A stretch of 64,000 nt of DNA from Kiritimatiellota bacterium (GCA_013151865.1 JAADHN010000137.1:33516-97515), one strand, 5' to 3'. Shown: positions 1-10,000, counted from the stretch's first letter. Notes: generated by a model from the sequence alone, not told the origin. Numbers and translations: made by a program.

Positions 1-806
1 GGGCGATGTGCTCGTCGTGGAGAACAGTTCGTCGCATGGAGAGTTTTGCATTCCGGTCGGCGCGGGGCTCGATTGTTCCCAACGGTCCCAAGGCCAAAAT
101 GAATTCGCCGGCCCTGCAACACAGTCCGAACGTTACGCGCCCGCGCCGCAAATACGACCGCATTCGGGGGTTGGATTGGGAACGGGAGAGACCGGCATCC
201 GCTCGTGGTAGTCTATCCGGCCGTGCCCGGAAATCAACCGGGAGGCCCGCCGAAAAGGTCGGCGCGGCCATCCCGCCGCGGCCCGAGTCCAAAAGTTCGG
301 GCGAGCGAGACACGGAGCGCCGGAGGCAAACTGTTCGGCCGGCTCGACGGCACTCGATCTTGTTTCGCGACGGGCAATTGGCCGGGGTCGCCCCAAAGCC
401 CCCCCCATCTTCGCGGCCGGCAAACGGGAACCGCCCCGAAGGTTCTTCCCTTATCTTGACAGCTCGGTGTTCCAAGGCTATTTTTTTGGCGGATATTCCA
501 CGACGGCGCGACCCGACGTGTCGGGGTGACGCCGTTCTCCCCGCAAGTTCACCGCCGACAGACGAAAGATACCCCGGTACCCGCTTTCCGAATGTCTCGA
601 ACCAGCCTGGAACGCAGGCCGCCGCCGATTCTTTGGACGGCACCGTTCACCCGGCGGACGTCCTGCCGCAGATGCGACAAACGAACTCGGCCTGCTCTTC
701 CCGCAACGGCCTGAGGCCAGGACGCGCCGCCTCGACCTGCCGGGCAGTGTGCTTTGCGGCCGGGACCCTCGAGCTGCGATGCTCGGACAATTCTGAGACG
801 CACCGT
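1..806. other. Non-coding or undetermined 5' region
   Basis: No convincing gene is seen. The frame of the downstream kinase stays open through this stretch, but the translated text is rich in Arg, Pro and Ser and lacks protein-like periodicity, as expected of GC-rich non-coding DNA. A short frame running from the window edge to about position 211 could be the tail of an upstream gene, but I cannot support it. The one clear signal is a promoter-like pair at 456-484. Confidence 0.5.
456..484 (+). promoter_or_regulatory. Candidate sigma-70 promoter upstream of the hybrid kinase
   Basis: A perfect TTGACA (456-461) is followed after 17 bases by TATTTT (479-484), which matches four of six consensus -10 positions. 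If used, it would give a leader of about 315 bases before the kinase start at 807. The distance is long, so it could serve an unseen short transcript instead. Confidence 0.45.
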
Positions 807-3188
807 ATGCAGACGTTGTCACGCTTGGCTGTCCATCCGGGTCGACTCGTGCGCGCCGGACCGACTGTGCCTTTAGCCGGTTTTCTCCTGCTGGTCGCGA
901 CGTTGGGGGCGGGGGGCGCTACGGCGGCGTCGGACCCGACTCCTGCACGTGTCGTCCGCGTCGGCGCTTACAGCAACGGACCGCTGGTATTTCGCGACGT
1001 TGCCGGAAAGGTTGAAGGTCTTTTTCCGGATCTGCCGGCCGCCGCGGACCGCCGGGTGGCAGTCGACCGGGCAGGCGTATGCCTTCGGCTGGAAGGGCTG
1101 ATGAGCCGTTGGATCGGCAGATGGACGGAGCGGGGCAGGGCGGAATGGCTGCCGTGGCTCTTGTGGGGGGCGGTCTTTTTGGCACTGACAACGGGCGGGG
1201 CGCTGTTGGTGGCGTTCACGTTTCGGCGGCGGCTGGCGGTGCGAACCACCGAATTGGCGCGCATGAACAGCCTGCTGCGGATGATCCTGGACACCATCCC
1301 GGTCTGCGTGTTCTGGGAAGACCGGGAAGCGCGATTGATGGGGTGCAACCGCGCCTACGCCGAACGCCTCGGACTCGATGATCCGAAAGCGGCAATCGGC
1401 AAACCCGCCGCGGACCTGGGGTTGAATGAAGACCTCGAGAAGCGCCGGCGCGACGACCTCGAGGTCATGGAAAAACGACAGGCGGTGTTCCGGGAAGAAG
1501 AACTGCAGGACCTGCCGGACGGACGCCGTCGCATCGTCCGCACCAGCAAAGCGCCGTTAACCGACGGGTCCGGGCGCGTGATCGGCTTGGTCGGCGCCTT
1601 CGAGGATGTTACCGAAAAACGCCGAAATGAACTCGAGCGGTTGCGGTTGATGGCGGCCATCGAACATGCCGCCGAGGTGATCATGGTGACCGATGCGCAC
1701 GGGACGATCGAGTACGTCAATCCCGCTTTCTCCGAAGTGACCGGGTACCAGCCTCACGAGGCAGTGGGCCGCAACCCCCGCTTCTTGAAAAGCGACAAGC
1801 AGGACGACGTTTTCTACACGAACCTGTGGCAAACCATCACTTCGGGAAAAGTGTGGCGCGGCCGTCTGGTCAACCGCCGAAAGGATGCTCGTCTTTATCA
1901 CACGGCAGCCACGATATCGCCGGTCTTCGATGAATCGGGGACGATTCTGAATTTTGTGGCGGTCGAACGGGATGTGACGCGCGAGGTCGATCTCGAGCAG
2001 CAGATCCATGAATCACAGCGCCTCGAGGTGGTCGGCCAGCTCGCCGGCGGTATGGCCCACGACTTCCGCAATATCCTCCAGGCGCAAATGGGATTGCTTG
2101 AGTTCGCCCGGGAAGATGCGGGCGCCGAAACACAGGCGGTTCGGGACATCGATGAGGCTTTGGCCTGCGCCCGACGGGCCGCGGACCTGACCCACAAGCT
2201 CCTCGCTTTCAGTCGGCGCCAGATTCTCAAGATTGAGACGCTCGACGTGAACGCCGTCCTGGCGGATTTTATCCAGATGGTGCGCCGCCTGATCCCCGAG
2301 GACATCAAGGTGCAACTTGTCCCGGGACGGGTGGGAACGGTCAATGCGGACCGCGTGCAACTCGAGCAGGTGCTCCTGAATCTGGCGCTCAACGCCCGGG
2401 ACGCCATGCCCGAGGGCGGGATCCTGAGCCTGAAAACCGAGACGGTGCATCTGGACGAAGAGTACCGGAAAGCCCATCCTTGGGCCGTGCCCGGCCGCTA
2501 TGTGCTGATCAGTGTCGCCGACACCGGCTTCGGCATGGAAGAGGACACTCTGGCCCGAGTTTTCGAGCCGTTTTTCACCACCAAAGCCGTGGGGCGAGGC
2601 ACGGGGCTCGGGCTGGCCATGGTGTACGGGATCGTGCGGCAGCACGACGGTATGGTGCGGGTTCACAGCGAGCCCGGCAAAGGTGCTACGTTCAACGTCT
2701 ACCTGCCGGAAGCGGAACAGCGCGCCGCGGAGGGGAACGCGGACCGGCCGGGACCGGCGCCGGGCGGAAGCGAAGGCATCCTCGTGGTCGAGGATGATGC
2801 CGGGGTCCGACGTGCCCTTCAAGGGATGCTGCGCCGAGCCGGCTATCGACTTTTCGTCGCCTCGAACGGCGCCGAGGCCTGCGAACTTATCGAGAGCCAC
2901 CGGGACGAGATCGCCATGGCCATCGTGGACGTCGTCATGCCCGGCATGGGCGGCCGGGAAGTCTATCGCAGGCTCAAGCACGCCAAGCCCGAACTCCGCG
3001 TCCTGTTCAGCACGGGATACAGCGAGGGCGCCATTCACACCCGCTTCATTCTGGACGAAGGACTGGAGCTTTTCCAGAAGCCGTATGACGGTCAGGCACT
3101 GCTGCGCAAGGTCCGCAGCATGCTCGACGAGAGTCGTTCAACCCACCGGGGCCCTCCGACGGCCCCCCTGCAGCACAGCGGAGAGTGA
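807..3188 (+). CDS. Hybrid PAS sensor histidine kinase with receiver domain
   Basis: This is a membrane signal-transduction kinase of 793 residues from the ATG at 807. Order: signal or membrane segment (residues 20-42), a short remnant resembling the first strand of a periplasmic solute-binding sensor (about 48-76), a transmembrane helix (115-137), two PAS domains (about 155-272 and 280-395), HisKA with phospho-accepting His418 in GMAHDF, HATPase_c with N-box Asn529 and G-boxes DTGFGM and GRGTGLGL, and a C-terminal receiver (about 657-773) with Asp708 and Lys758. The frame remains open upstream, but that extension does not look like protein. Its start has only a weak ribosome site. An oxidoreductase follows after 4 bases. 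The oddity is the near absence of the periplasmic sensing domain. Kinase assignment is certain; the signal is unknown. Confidence 0.9.
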   Translation: MQTLSRLAVHPGRLVRAGPTVPLAGFLLLVATLGAGGATAASDPTPARVVRVGAYSNGPLVFRDVAGKVEGLFPDLPAAADRRVAVDRAGVCLRLEGLMSRWIGRWTERGRAEWLPWLLWGAVFLALTTGGALLVAFTFRRRLAVRTTELARMNSLLRMILDTIPVCVFWEDREARLMGCNRAYAERLGLDDPKAAIGKPAADLGLNEDLEKRRRDDLEVMEKRQAVFREEELQDLPDGRRRIVRTSKAPLTDGSGRVIGLVGAFEDVTEKRRNELERLRLMAAIEHAAEVIMVTDAHGTIEYVNPAFSEVTGYQPHEAVGRNPRFLKSDKQDDVFYTNLWQTITSGKVWRGRLVNRRKDARLYHTAATISPVFDESGTILNFVAVERDVTREVDLEQQIHESQRLEVVGQLAGGMAHDFRNILQAQMGLLEFAREDAGAETQAVRDIDEALACARRAADLTHKLLAFSRRQILKIETLDVNAVLADFIQMVRRLIPEDIKVQLVPGRVGTVNADRVQLEQVLLNLALNARDAMPEGGILSLKTETVHLDEEYRKAHPWAVPGRYVLISVADTGFGMEEDTLARVFEPFFTTKAVGRGTGLGLAMVYGIVRQHDGMVRVHSEPGKGATFNVYLPEAEQRAAEGNADRPGPAPGGSEGILVVEDDAGVRRALQGMLRRAGYRLFVASNGAEACELIESHRDEIAMAIVDVVMPGMGGREVYRRLKHAKPELRVLFSTGYSEGAIHTRFILDEGLELFQKPYDGQALLRKVRSMLDESRSTHRGPPTAPLQHSGE

Positions 3189-3192
3189 CATC

Positions 3193-4227
3193 ATGGACAA
3201 AACCAGGGGCGAAGGCCCGATGCGGATCGGCGTGATCGGGGCCGGCGGTATTGCCCGAGGCGTTCATCTGCCATCGCTCAATGACATGGACGACGTTGAG
3301 GTCGTCGCAATCTGCGATATCCTCGAAGACCGCGCCCGCGCCATGGCCGAGAAGTACGCCATTCCCAACGTGTATACGCTTTACAAGGAAATGCTCGAAC
3401 ACGAGGCTTCTGAATTGGATGCGGTCTTTGCGTTGGTCGAGCCGGGCAACATGTTTCACGTGGCCTGGACCTGTCTCGAGGCCGGTTTGGACACTTTTTG
3501 CGAAAAGCCGCCCGGCATCAACCTCATGCAGGCCGAGACCCTGGCGCGTAAAGCCGAGGAAGCTGGGAAGATCCTACAGGTCGGATTCAACCGCCGGCAC
3601 ATCCCCGTGGTTCGCGAGGCGCTCGATATCGTGCGGCGCAGCACGACCGTCACGCAGGTCGAGGGGTGTTTTTTCAAGTGCGGGACCGGGGCGTTCGATC
3701 ACGGCAGCCTCAGCGCGTTCATGTCGGACACGATCCACGCCGTGGATTTGGTTCGCTCTATGGCGAACGGTGAACCGGTGGCAGTCGCCTCCGTGCAGGC
3801 CAGTCACGGCGAACCCGTCCTGAATGCCTGGAACGGCATTTGTCGGTTCGACAACGGCGTCATGGGCATCATCAAAGCCAACTACCAGACCGGCGGCCGG
3901 GTGCACCGGTTCGAGGTGCATGGCCCGGCTGTGAGCGCCTTCATCAATCTGGGCTTCGGCGGAGCCGACTGCGAGGCGACCATCCTTTCGCACCACGGCA
4001 AGGCCCAGTATTCGCTGGCGTCGCGTGGGACCGGAGATCAGGGGGCCATCCGCCTGGACGGCAAGCAACTCGCCGGCAGCGACGAGTTCTATCGGTACTA
4101 CGGCTTCTACCAGGAGGACCGGCATTTCATCGACTGCCTGAAAGCCCGGAAAGAGCCGGAAACCTCGATCGCGGATGCGGTCAAGTCCATGCGGCTGGCA
4201 GAGATGTTGGTTGCCGGTCGGATCTAG
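3193..4227 (+). CDS. Gfo/Idh/MocA family oxidoreductase
   Basis: Predicted cytoplasmic NAD(P)-dependent oxidoreductase of 344 residues, acting on a sugar or sugar-like substrate by analogy with the family. The N-terminal Rossmann fold shows the nucleotide-binding glycine motif GAGGIA (residues 16-21). The family signature Glu-Lys-Pro lies at 104-106, and the remainder fits the C-terminal alpha/beta substrate domain. A GGAGAG ribosome site precedes the ATG at 3193; an internal ATG at 3220 is a possible alternative that starts directly at the Rossmann strand. It lies 4 bases after the kinase, so the two are probably co-transcribed, which may mean the kinase responds to a carbohydrate. Substrate cannot be told from sequence. 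Confidence 0.88.
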   Translation: MDKTRGEGPMRIGVIGAGGIARGVHLPSLNDMDDVEVVAICDILEDRARAMAEKYAIPNVYTLYKEMLEHEASELDAVFALVEPGNMFHVAWTCLEAGLDTFCEKPPGINLMQAETLARKAEEAGKILQVGFNRRHIPVVREALDIVRRSTTVTQVEGCFFKCGTGAFDHGSLSAFMSDTIHAVDLVRSMANGEPVAVASVQASHGEPVLNAWNGICRFDNGVMGIIKANYQTGGRVHRFEVHGPAVSAFINLGFGGADCEATILSHHGKAQYSLASRGTGDQGAIRLDGKQLAGSDEFYRYYGFYQEDRHFIDCLKARKEPETSIADAVKSMRLAEMLVAGRI

Positions 4228-4596
4228 CCTGAGCCCGGTCGAAAAGGGTGCATGGCCGCGCGGGGACTCGCTCTGCCGTCCTCCGCTCGCAGCCGATCCC
4301 GGTTGGCGGGGGAGACGGGTCCGCCTCAGGCGGACAGCGATTCGCCTCTGGCGAAGCGCGACAACTCCCGCGGCTCACACCCCCTTTGTGGCCGGGCCCT
4401 AGCCTGAACAATGCATGAGTCACCTACTGCGATGATGTGCATCTCGCTGGCCTTCGAACATTGCTCTCGTTCGCCAACCGAGGCGGTGTTTCAACACAGC
4501 CGCGTTCGGCGCGGTGACCTGACCCCGTGCAAGCTGCGCCCTCTCGCTCCGGAGGCTATGAACTGATCGGGGTAGGTCGATCAGACCGATGCGGCA
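4228..4596. other. Convergent intergenic region containing a repeat
   Basis: No gene is seen between two genes that converge. The first part carries a GC-rich segment with the inverted pair GTCCGCCTC/AGGCGGAC near 4319-4333, and the block GGGGACTCGCTCTGCCG (4262-4278) that recurs at the right end of the window. The second part is repeat copy A (4403-4573). Confidence 0.6.
4403..4573 (+). repeat. Dispersed intergenic repeat, family 2, copy A
   Basis: About 171 bases are homologous to the reverse complement of 12410-12584 and, over its first part, of about 9786-9884. The shared core is GAGGCGGTGTT followed by CAACACAGC, and the block GCTGCGCCCTCTCGC is common to copies A and B. The left end CCTGAACAATGCATGAG resembles the terminal inverted repeat of the larger elements at 47380 and 59797, suggesting one extended family. 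No coding capacity. Confidence 0.7.
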
Positions 4597-6861
4597 TCAG
4601 TCGGCAGCTTGCTGGTCCGGAACCAAACGGCTCAGCTCGACGTTGTCGAACCAGACGCGTCCTTTTTTCGCGCCGTCGACCAGGAGCATGAAAACCAGAC
4701 GCGGTTTTTCTATCGCCGGTGTACGCACGTAGGCGACCACGTGTTCCCACCGGCCCGCCGTCGGCTTCTCGAGGCGACGGTCCACGTTGGTGTATCGCGT
4801 TGTCCACTTTCCAGTCTTATCCTGCCATTTCACAGTGATACCGACAGCGGCGGCGTTGTCGAGGTCGACGGTGCGGACGTCGCAGGCAGCCCGATACAAA
4901 GTGTTCGAGTCGACGGCGACACTGCGCAGGAAGCAGAGCGGTTGACCGTCGCTACCCCCGGCGTCGAGCGTGAGCGCGCCCCGGCTCCGCTTACCTGTGC
5001 GTCGGTCCCATCCGAAGGTTGCATGGCTGCCGGTCCGTTGCCAATGGCCCCAGCCTTTGGGCATGCCGGCGCTGCGCCAGTCGTCGCGCCCTGCGGCGGC
5101 CGGGCGGCCGGTGCTTTCTTCGCTTTCGAAATCACTGCTGAAGACCGGCGTCAAACGTGTGCCGGGCGGAGGGCCGTGCTCCACCAGCTTTTTGATCGCG
5201 AGATAGTTTGCCATTTCCGTGCGGACCAGGCCCCAGCCCGCTCGGATGAACACGGCACGCGCCTTCTGCTCCGGGGTCCGGGCATGCGCGACGACGTTCT
5301 CGATCAATGCGTCGAGACGTTCTTCCTCGCCGATCCGCAGCGCCTCGAAGTATCCGGCCCTGCCGAAATGCAGGTAAGGTGCGGTCTTGACGCTATCCCT
5401 GAACCAATTCGTTTTGGGGACGCGTTTCGTCCAGAAGGTTTCCCAGAACTCATAGTACTCGGACAGATACGGTGCCGCACGCTCCCCGACGGTCAGCCGA
5501 TACCATTCGGCGAGGGTCGCGTCGACGTCGAGATAGGGATCCCAAAGCAGGCGGAGAAAGACGTAGAGTTTCGGCCCTTCAGTCCATTTCGGCGTCGGGT
5601 ACGCCTCGGCGTAGTACGCGACCACGCCCTGCTCGTGGGCGAAGCGGATGTACTCTCCCATTAAATGGGGGTAGAAACGCGGCGCCTTGTAGAATTCGTC
5701 GCCGTAGATGTAGTCGTACCATGCCAGCCTCGGTGCGACCTGCATCCAGGCCCGGGTCCGGGCCTGGTCGAGGCGGCGCTGCTCGGGATCGGCCCAGAAC
5801 ATGCGGTCGATGCAGACATACGGCAAGATCCGTGGGTTGAGCCCGACCTTCTTCGGCGGGTCGGTCAGCTCATTGTACGCCAAACATCCAAACCACTTGT
5901 CCGGGTGCTTGGCCAGCACGCCGTCCGCAATTCGGTTGGCCCAGCCGAAGAAATAGTCGGACAGGTCGATGCGACCGACCGAGTTGCGCGTGGCGTTTGC
6001 GGCTTTCATGACCGAATCGTCCCAGGCATGGGAATCGTTCATGCCCAGAGAATACGACTCGGCGTCCGGGTGTTTGTCGAAGAACCCGTCGATATTCCGA
6101 ACGCCTTCCTCGACGATGCCTTTGGCCCGCAGGTTCGGCTGCCAGTGGTAGTCCCTGTCGTTCTTGGGTAGATAACGCTTGCCGTCGATAATGGGATAGA
6201 ACTCGGGATGACTCTCCGCGTATTGCGATGCGGGGTAAAGGTGCAACAGGTTGTGATGAAAGCGCATGCGTCCGTGCATGCGCTGGCGAAACAGGAACAT
6301 GGCCAGGGGATTCTTCTCTCGTCCGCCGTGGAATGAGCGACCGCTGAGCTGGCGACTGAAAAAGGCCGGTTCCTGTCGTATTTCCCGACGCGGGATCGAA
6401 ATCGTTCTGTGCCGCGGGATGTACTCGCCGAGGTCGCCCGGCAACAGCCAACGGACGCCGAGGTAGCGTTCGAGAAAGTCCTGGGCGCCGAAAATCGTTC
6501 CATGAGCCGAGCCGCCGATGATCTCGATGCGGTTTGCCTCGGGAAACGCGAGAACGAAGCCGTCTTTATCGAGGCTGCGGTCTCCCGGCTCGGTTCTCAG
6601 ACGGATGGTGACCTCGTTCCTCGCTTTGGGATTGCCATCGAGGATCGCCAATTTCGCACCGCTGCTCTGCTCGATCACGCGTTGGAGGAGTTTTCCCGCT
6701 TCGCGCGCCATAGCGGGCGCCCCGGGATCCACCACGATGACGGCGGTGGACTGCCCGTCGTTCACGATGTCCACCGTTTGACCGGCAACGCCTCGCACCG
6801 ATGCGAGAATCAGCAGCAAACCGAAGGTCCGAACAGACAGGGCCGCCAGATGCGTTGACAC
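4597..6861 (-). CDS. Exported DUF4838 domain glycosidase-like protein
   Basis: A secreted protein of 754 residues. A signal peptide (about 1-27, ending near VAGQ) precedes an alpha-glucuronidase-like N-terminal domain (about 28-150, with the typical GTIFGAQDFLERYLGVRWLLPG region), then a large DUF4838 region of TIM-barrel character (about 165-570), and a C-terminal jelly-roll, carbohydrate-binding-like domain (about 580-754, ending in VWFDNVELSRL). The family is linked to degradation of complex glycans; the exact bond cleaved is unknown. The start is GTG at 6861, fixed by GGAGG eight bases upstream. It is the third gene of a minus-strand operon after a TIM-barrel protein and a UroD-like protein, with a gap of about 155 bases. 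Confidence 0.82.
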   Translation of the reverse strand: MSTHLAALSVRTFGLLLILASVRGVAGQTVDIVNDGQSTAVIVVDPGAPAMAREAGKLLQRVIEQSSGAKLAILDGNPKARNEVTIRLRTEPGDRSLDKDGFVLAFPEANRIEIIGGSAHGTIFGAQDFLERYLGVRWLLPGDLGEYIPRHRTISIPRREIRQEPAFFSRQLSGRSFHGGREKNPLAMFLFRQRMHGRMRFHHNLLHLYPASQYAESHPEFYPIIDGKRYLPKNDRDYHWQPNLRAKGIVEEGVRNIDGFFDKHPDAESYSLGMNDSHAWDDSVMKAANATRNSVGRIDLSDYFFGWANRIADGVLAKHPDKWFGCLAYNELTDPPKKVGLNPRILPYVCIDRMFWADPEQRRLDQARTRAWMQVAPRLAWYDYIYGDEFYKAPRFYPHLMGEYIRFAHEQGVVAYYAEAYPTPKWTEGPKLYVFLRLLWDPYLDVDATLAEWYRLTVGERAAPYLSEYYEFWETFWTKRVPKTNWFRDSVKTAPYLHFGRAGYFEALRIGEEERLDALIENVVAHARTPEQKARAVFIRAGWGLVRTEMANYLAIKKLVEHGPPPGTRLTPVFSSDFESEESTGRPAAAGRDDWRSAGMPKGWGHWQRTGSHATFGWDRRTGKRSRGALTLDAGGSDGQPLCFLRSVAVDSNTLYRAACDVRTVDLDNAAAVGITVKWQDKTGKWTTRYTNVDRRLEKPTAGRWEHVVAYVRTPAIEKPRLVFMLLVDGAKKGRVWFDNVELSRLVPDQQAAD

Positions 6862-7015
6862 GATTCTTTCCTCCAGGGATGAATACTCGGGTACTCGGGC
6901 GGCCGGAACTCACGGCGCCTCAAGACGCGCTGTTACATACAATCGGACGCTCTCCGAGGGGAGATCCAGCCGACGGCCGGCCGGCCGCTCCAGATGCCGG
7001 CGCTTGGAGCCGCTC

Positions 7016-8077
7016 CTAAACGCCCCGCTCAAGAGTGTCCAGCACCACGGCCGCACTCGTGCGCCAATTGGCCGGGACTTCTTCGCTGATCATCAGGCAG
7101 AACCGGCTCGGGCCGGCTTGGCGGACCACTCGCCGGATTTGGGCCGAAAGTTCCCGGCCAGGTCTCCCATACCAGCCGAGATTCGGATGCAGCCAAAGGA
7201 ATTTCTCCGGCCACACGGAACGCGCTTCGGCAACGCTCATGTCGCCTTCGGGCGGCTCTGTGAACGAGTCGATCCCGTCGAACCCCAGCTCGGCCACATC
7301 CCGGGCGATGACGCGAAGTTGCCCGTCGTAATGGACGAGCAACTTTTTGCCCGCGGCGCCGAGGAGGTCGACGATCTCCCGGTAAAGCGGTGCGAGGCGC
7401 CGCCGGTAGCACCGGGGACCGAGGGTCTCAATGGATAGGTTCTCCCAAAGCTTGATTTGTGCCGCGGCGCTTTTCGCGGCCAGGCGGACCTCTTCCAGCT
7501 TTATCTCGGTCATCTGTTCCAGCAGATCCAGCATCTCCGGGCGTTCGAGCGCAAGGTCGATGGAAAAGCGCTCGAGTCCCACCCAGTCGATCTGGAGAAC
7601 CATGAGCGGCGTGCGTCCCGCGCCCAGACCTTGAATCTGCCCCACGGTCACCCCCCGGTCGCCGAGACTGGTCTCCGACTTTCGAAACGCGGAATCGTCC
7701 GCGACAATTCGCATGTCCTCCAGCGCCCGCTGCATGATCCGGTAATCCGGCGCCTTCTTGATGAAATGCTCCTGCCGCCATTCGCCCAGATACCATTCGT
7801 GCAGTTCGCCGACATCCGTGATCAGGTGTACATCGCGACGCGTCCGACCCCCCTGCTCGGTAATTGTCTCGACGATCTCGAAGTTGGGGTGCTCGTGCCG
7901 AATCACGTTCGCGTGGTTGATCCGACCCAGCCCCAGCTCGAAAAGCCCTTCCCAGTCCACGTGCGTCCGATTGTGTACAAACCAATCGTACACGGCATAG
8001 ACCGGCCATTCCACGGGCTTGCCCGCCAGCGCGTCCTCGAGCCGTTGGCGCACGCGGAAAGAAGTCATGGCCGCCAT
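7016..8077 (-). CDS. Uroporphyrinogen decarboxylase-fold protein
   Basis: A cytoplasmic protein of 353 residues with the UroD/MtaA TIM-barrel fold. The late barrel strand LLVHYDGQLR and the following ELGFDGIDSFTEPPEGD correspond to the family's substrate or cofactor pocket. Members of this branch are more often putative corrinoid or methyl-transfer proteins than haem enzymes, and no haem genes are nearby. The start at 8077 overlaps the stop of the preceding gene by one base (TGATG), with an AGGAGG four bases upstream, so translation is coupled. An ATG three codons later, with a 13-base spacing, is an alternative. The reaction is unknown; the neighbours suggest a sugar-derived substrate. Confidence 0.8.
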   Translation of the reverse strand: MAAMTSFRVRQRLEDALAGKPVEWPVYAVYDWFVHNRTHVDWEGLFELGLGRINHANVIRHEHPNFEIVETITEQGGRTRRDVHLITDVGELHEWYLGEWRQEHFIKKAPDYRIMQRALEDMRIVADDSAFRKSETSLGDRGVTVGQIQGLGAGRTPLMVLQIDWVGLERFSIDLALERPEMLDLLEQMTEIKLEEVRLAAKSAAAQIKLWENLSIETLGPRCYRRRLAPLYREIVDLLGAAGKKLLVHYDGQLRVIARDVAELGFDGIDSFTEPPEGDMSVAEARSVWPEKFLWLHPNLGWYGRPGRELSAQIRRVVRQAGPSRFCLMISEEVPANWRTSAAVVLDTLERGV

Positions 8078-9456
8078 CAGGCCTCCTCGCGCATATTCCC
8101 TTTGTCCGATTGGCGCGCCGTGGCTCTCATCCACGAGTCATACCACCGAGGTGGCGAGAATTTTCGAGCGAACACGTGCCGCACGGGACCGAGTCCGTAA
8201 ACCTGTCGCTGGAGGCGCTCTTGCTCCGCCCAGAATTTGTCCGCGAGGCGTAGTTTATCGTCCGTCCACTCCTCCTCGCCGGGCACGCCGATCTTGCGGT
8301 CGAGCGCCTCCAGGATCACCTTGCGGCGCCAATGTTCGAGTCGCCACGCCGCCGGCGTTCCCGCCGCGAGTCGCTCCAGCTCCCGGCCGGCCTCGGGAAG
8401 GGACGGTTGTGTGCGGTCACCCCAGGACGCCATCCATTGCGCCCATCGGCGAGCGTGGGCCGGCGCCGCGTCGAAGTAGCGTTGCGCATACGCCCGCAAC
8501 ACCTCCTCCGCGTCGGCGAACCGGCCGCTGCCCAGCCCGGCGAGCAAAGCCTTGTTGACGTCGTCGAACACTCCTTCGCTGTAGGCTTGAAACCCCTGTG
8601 CTCCATGAGCTGCGACGTCATCGAGCGTGCGCGGCAGTCGACTCGGCGCCACCACCGCCCCCCACTTCGTGTAGAGGTCTCGTACGGCAGCGTTGTCGCT
8701 GTAGCCGATGTGCACGAACGCCAGCTTGCGGCAGCCGGCAGGGACCGGGACGTTCTTGAAGCACGTCTGCCCGTATTCGATGTGCAGCGTCATCGCCTTC
8801 AGCCACCCGGGCGCTTCGTCCGCCGCCCATCGGTTGAACAGGGCGTGTTCTTCCGGGGTCCACCACCACGAGCAAACCCACGGCTCGATGCCCGGATGGT
8901 GTTTCTCGGCGACCGAATGCACCTCTCTCAGTAGGCGCGCGAACGTGAGGATCCACGGCTGACAGTGTTTGCACGCACAACCGCCGTAGTCGTACGCAAA
9001 CGCAGTGAACGCCGCCAGACGGATGCCGCTGGCCGCAAAGTCCTGAAACCAGCGTTCGAAGTTGCCCAAGACGAGTCGGCGTACCTCGGGACGACTGGGG
9101 CACACGAGCTGTCCGAAGATGCGCGAGTCCTTTGTCGCGGCGCGCTCCGGGCGAAGCTGGTCGAGGTACACGTGGTTGAGCGTGACGATCAGGTTCAGAT
9201 CGAATCCCAACGCCTGCGCGGCGCGGAATGCGCGCTTTTTCCGGTCGAGCAGCTCCGTGGCGAGATCCCAGTATGCCTCGGATGCGTACGGGTTGCATAC
9301 GTCGGTGGTGGTGATCCAGTCCGCGTAGCGGTTGAAACCCCAATGTTTCATTTCCGCAAGATAATCGGACATTTCGTCAGGCCACATGGCTTCGTACGAG
9401 TTGCCGAAGTGCGCCGGGCAGTAGCATTCGCGGAAAGGAAAGACTCGCAGCGGCAT
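8077..9456 (-). CDS. Putative TIM-barrel glycoside-hydrolase-like protein with CxCxxC motif
   Basis: A predicted cytoplasmic protein of 459 residues, with no signal peptide. The start ATG at 9456 is fixed by AGGAG six bases upstream. The first 300 residues have the alternating strand-helix pattern of a TIM barrel, and the aromatic-rich text (WITTTDVCNPYASEAYW, WVCSWWWTPEEH) is like sugar-active enzymes. Three cysteines at residues 160, 162 and 165 (CACKHC) form a CxCxxC cluster seen in some hypothetical glycosidases of this group and could bind metal. The C-terminal 150 residues look helical. It heads the operon with the UroD-like and DUF4838 genes. I do not recognise a precise family. Confidence 0.62.
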   Translation of the reverse strand: MPLRVFPFRECYCPAHFGNSYEAMWPDEMSDYLAEMKHWGFNRYADWITTTDVCNPYASEAYWDLATELLDRKKRAFRAAQALGFDLNLIVTLNHVYLDQLRPERAATKDSRIFGQLVCPSRPEVRRLVLGNFERWFQDFAASGIRLAAFTAFAYDYGGCACKHCQPWILTFARLLREVHSVAEKHHPGIEPWVCSWWWTPEEHALFNRWAADEAPGWLKAMTLHIEYGQTCFKNVPVPAGCRKLAFVHIGYSDNAAVRDLYTKWGAVVAPSRLPRTLDDVAAHGAQGFQAYSEGVFDDVNKALLAGLGSGRFADAEEVLRAYAQRYFDAAPAHARRWAQWMASWGDRTQPSLPEAGRELERLAAGTPAAWRLEHWRRKVILEALDRKIGVPGEEEWTDDKLRLADKFWAEQERLQRQVYGLGPVRHVFARKFSPPRWYDSWMRATARQSDKGNMREEA

Positions 9457-9785
9457 GAATGTCTCCTTCCGTGGTCGAAACGATCCGCGCCGGGGCGGTG
9501 CGGAAAAGGACGGTTTGCGGTACCCACGAAACCGTAACCGAATAACGGAGGTCCTTGCAAGTCCCCACGCCAGCCGCCCGGCCACGTGGGGATCTGCAGA
9601 ATTCTCAACCCATAAGGAGTGACGGACGATGCGGTTCTTGGCGGTAGCCGCGAACATAGTTGTTGCCGCCTAGGGATGCAATCCACTGTTTGGATTCTGC
9701 CGCGGATTGGCCAGGCGATTTCGCAACCTTCGGTGTGATAAGGCTCAACTACCACGTATTCAGGTTGTTGAGGCTGACGCTGGGC

Positions 9786-9884
9786 GAGGCCGTGGTGAAA
9801 CACCGCCTCGGTCGGCGGGGGGCGGCAATATACTGAAGATGCGTGTGATGCGCCATCGCAGCAGAAGGCTCGTGCATTCTTCGG
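9786..9884 (-). repeat. Dispersed intergenic repeat, family 2, copy C
   Basis: On the minus strand this segment aligns with copies A (4403) and B (12410). It shares the end-proximal CTGCTGCGATG, the GAGGCGGTGTT core and spacing between them. The alignment fades beyond about 9786, so the copy may be truncated or more diverged on that side. No coding capacity. Confidence 0.6.
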
Positions 9885-10000
9885 GTCGGTCTCCGCATCC
9901 CGCGCAGCCCCGGCCCGTGCACCCCGGCCGCGGTATCGCTTGCAGGCGTTCCAGGCCTGTGCGCGACCTCCGGCATTGCGTTTTTTCTGACGCACACCAC

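Noticed and set aside
6..806. N-terminal extension of the hybrid kinase by 267 codons
   Set aside because: The extension lacks protein-like composition; the ATG at 807 starts a signal segment that fits the protein.
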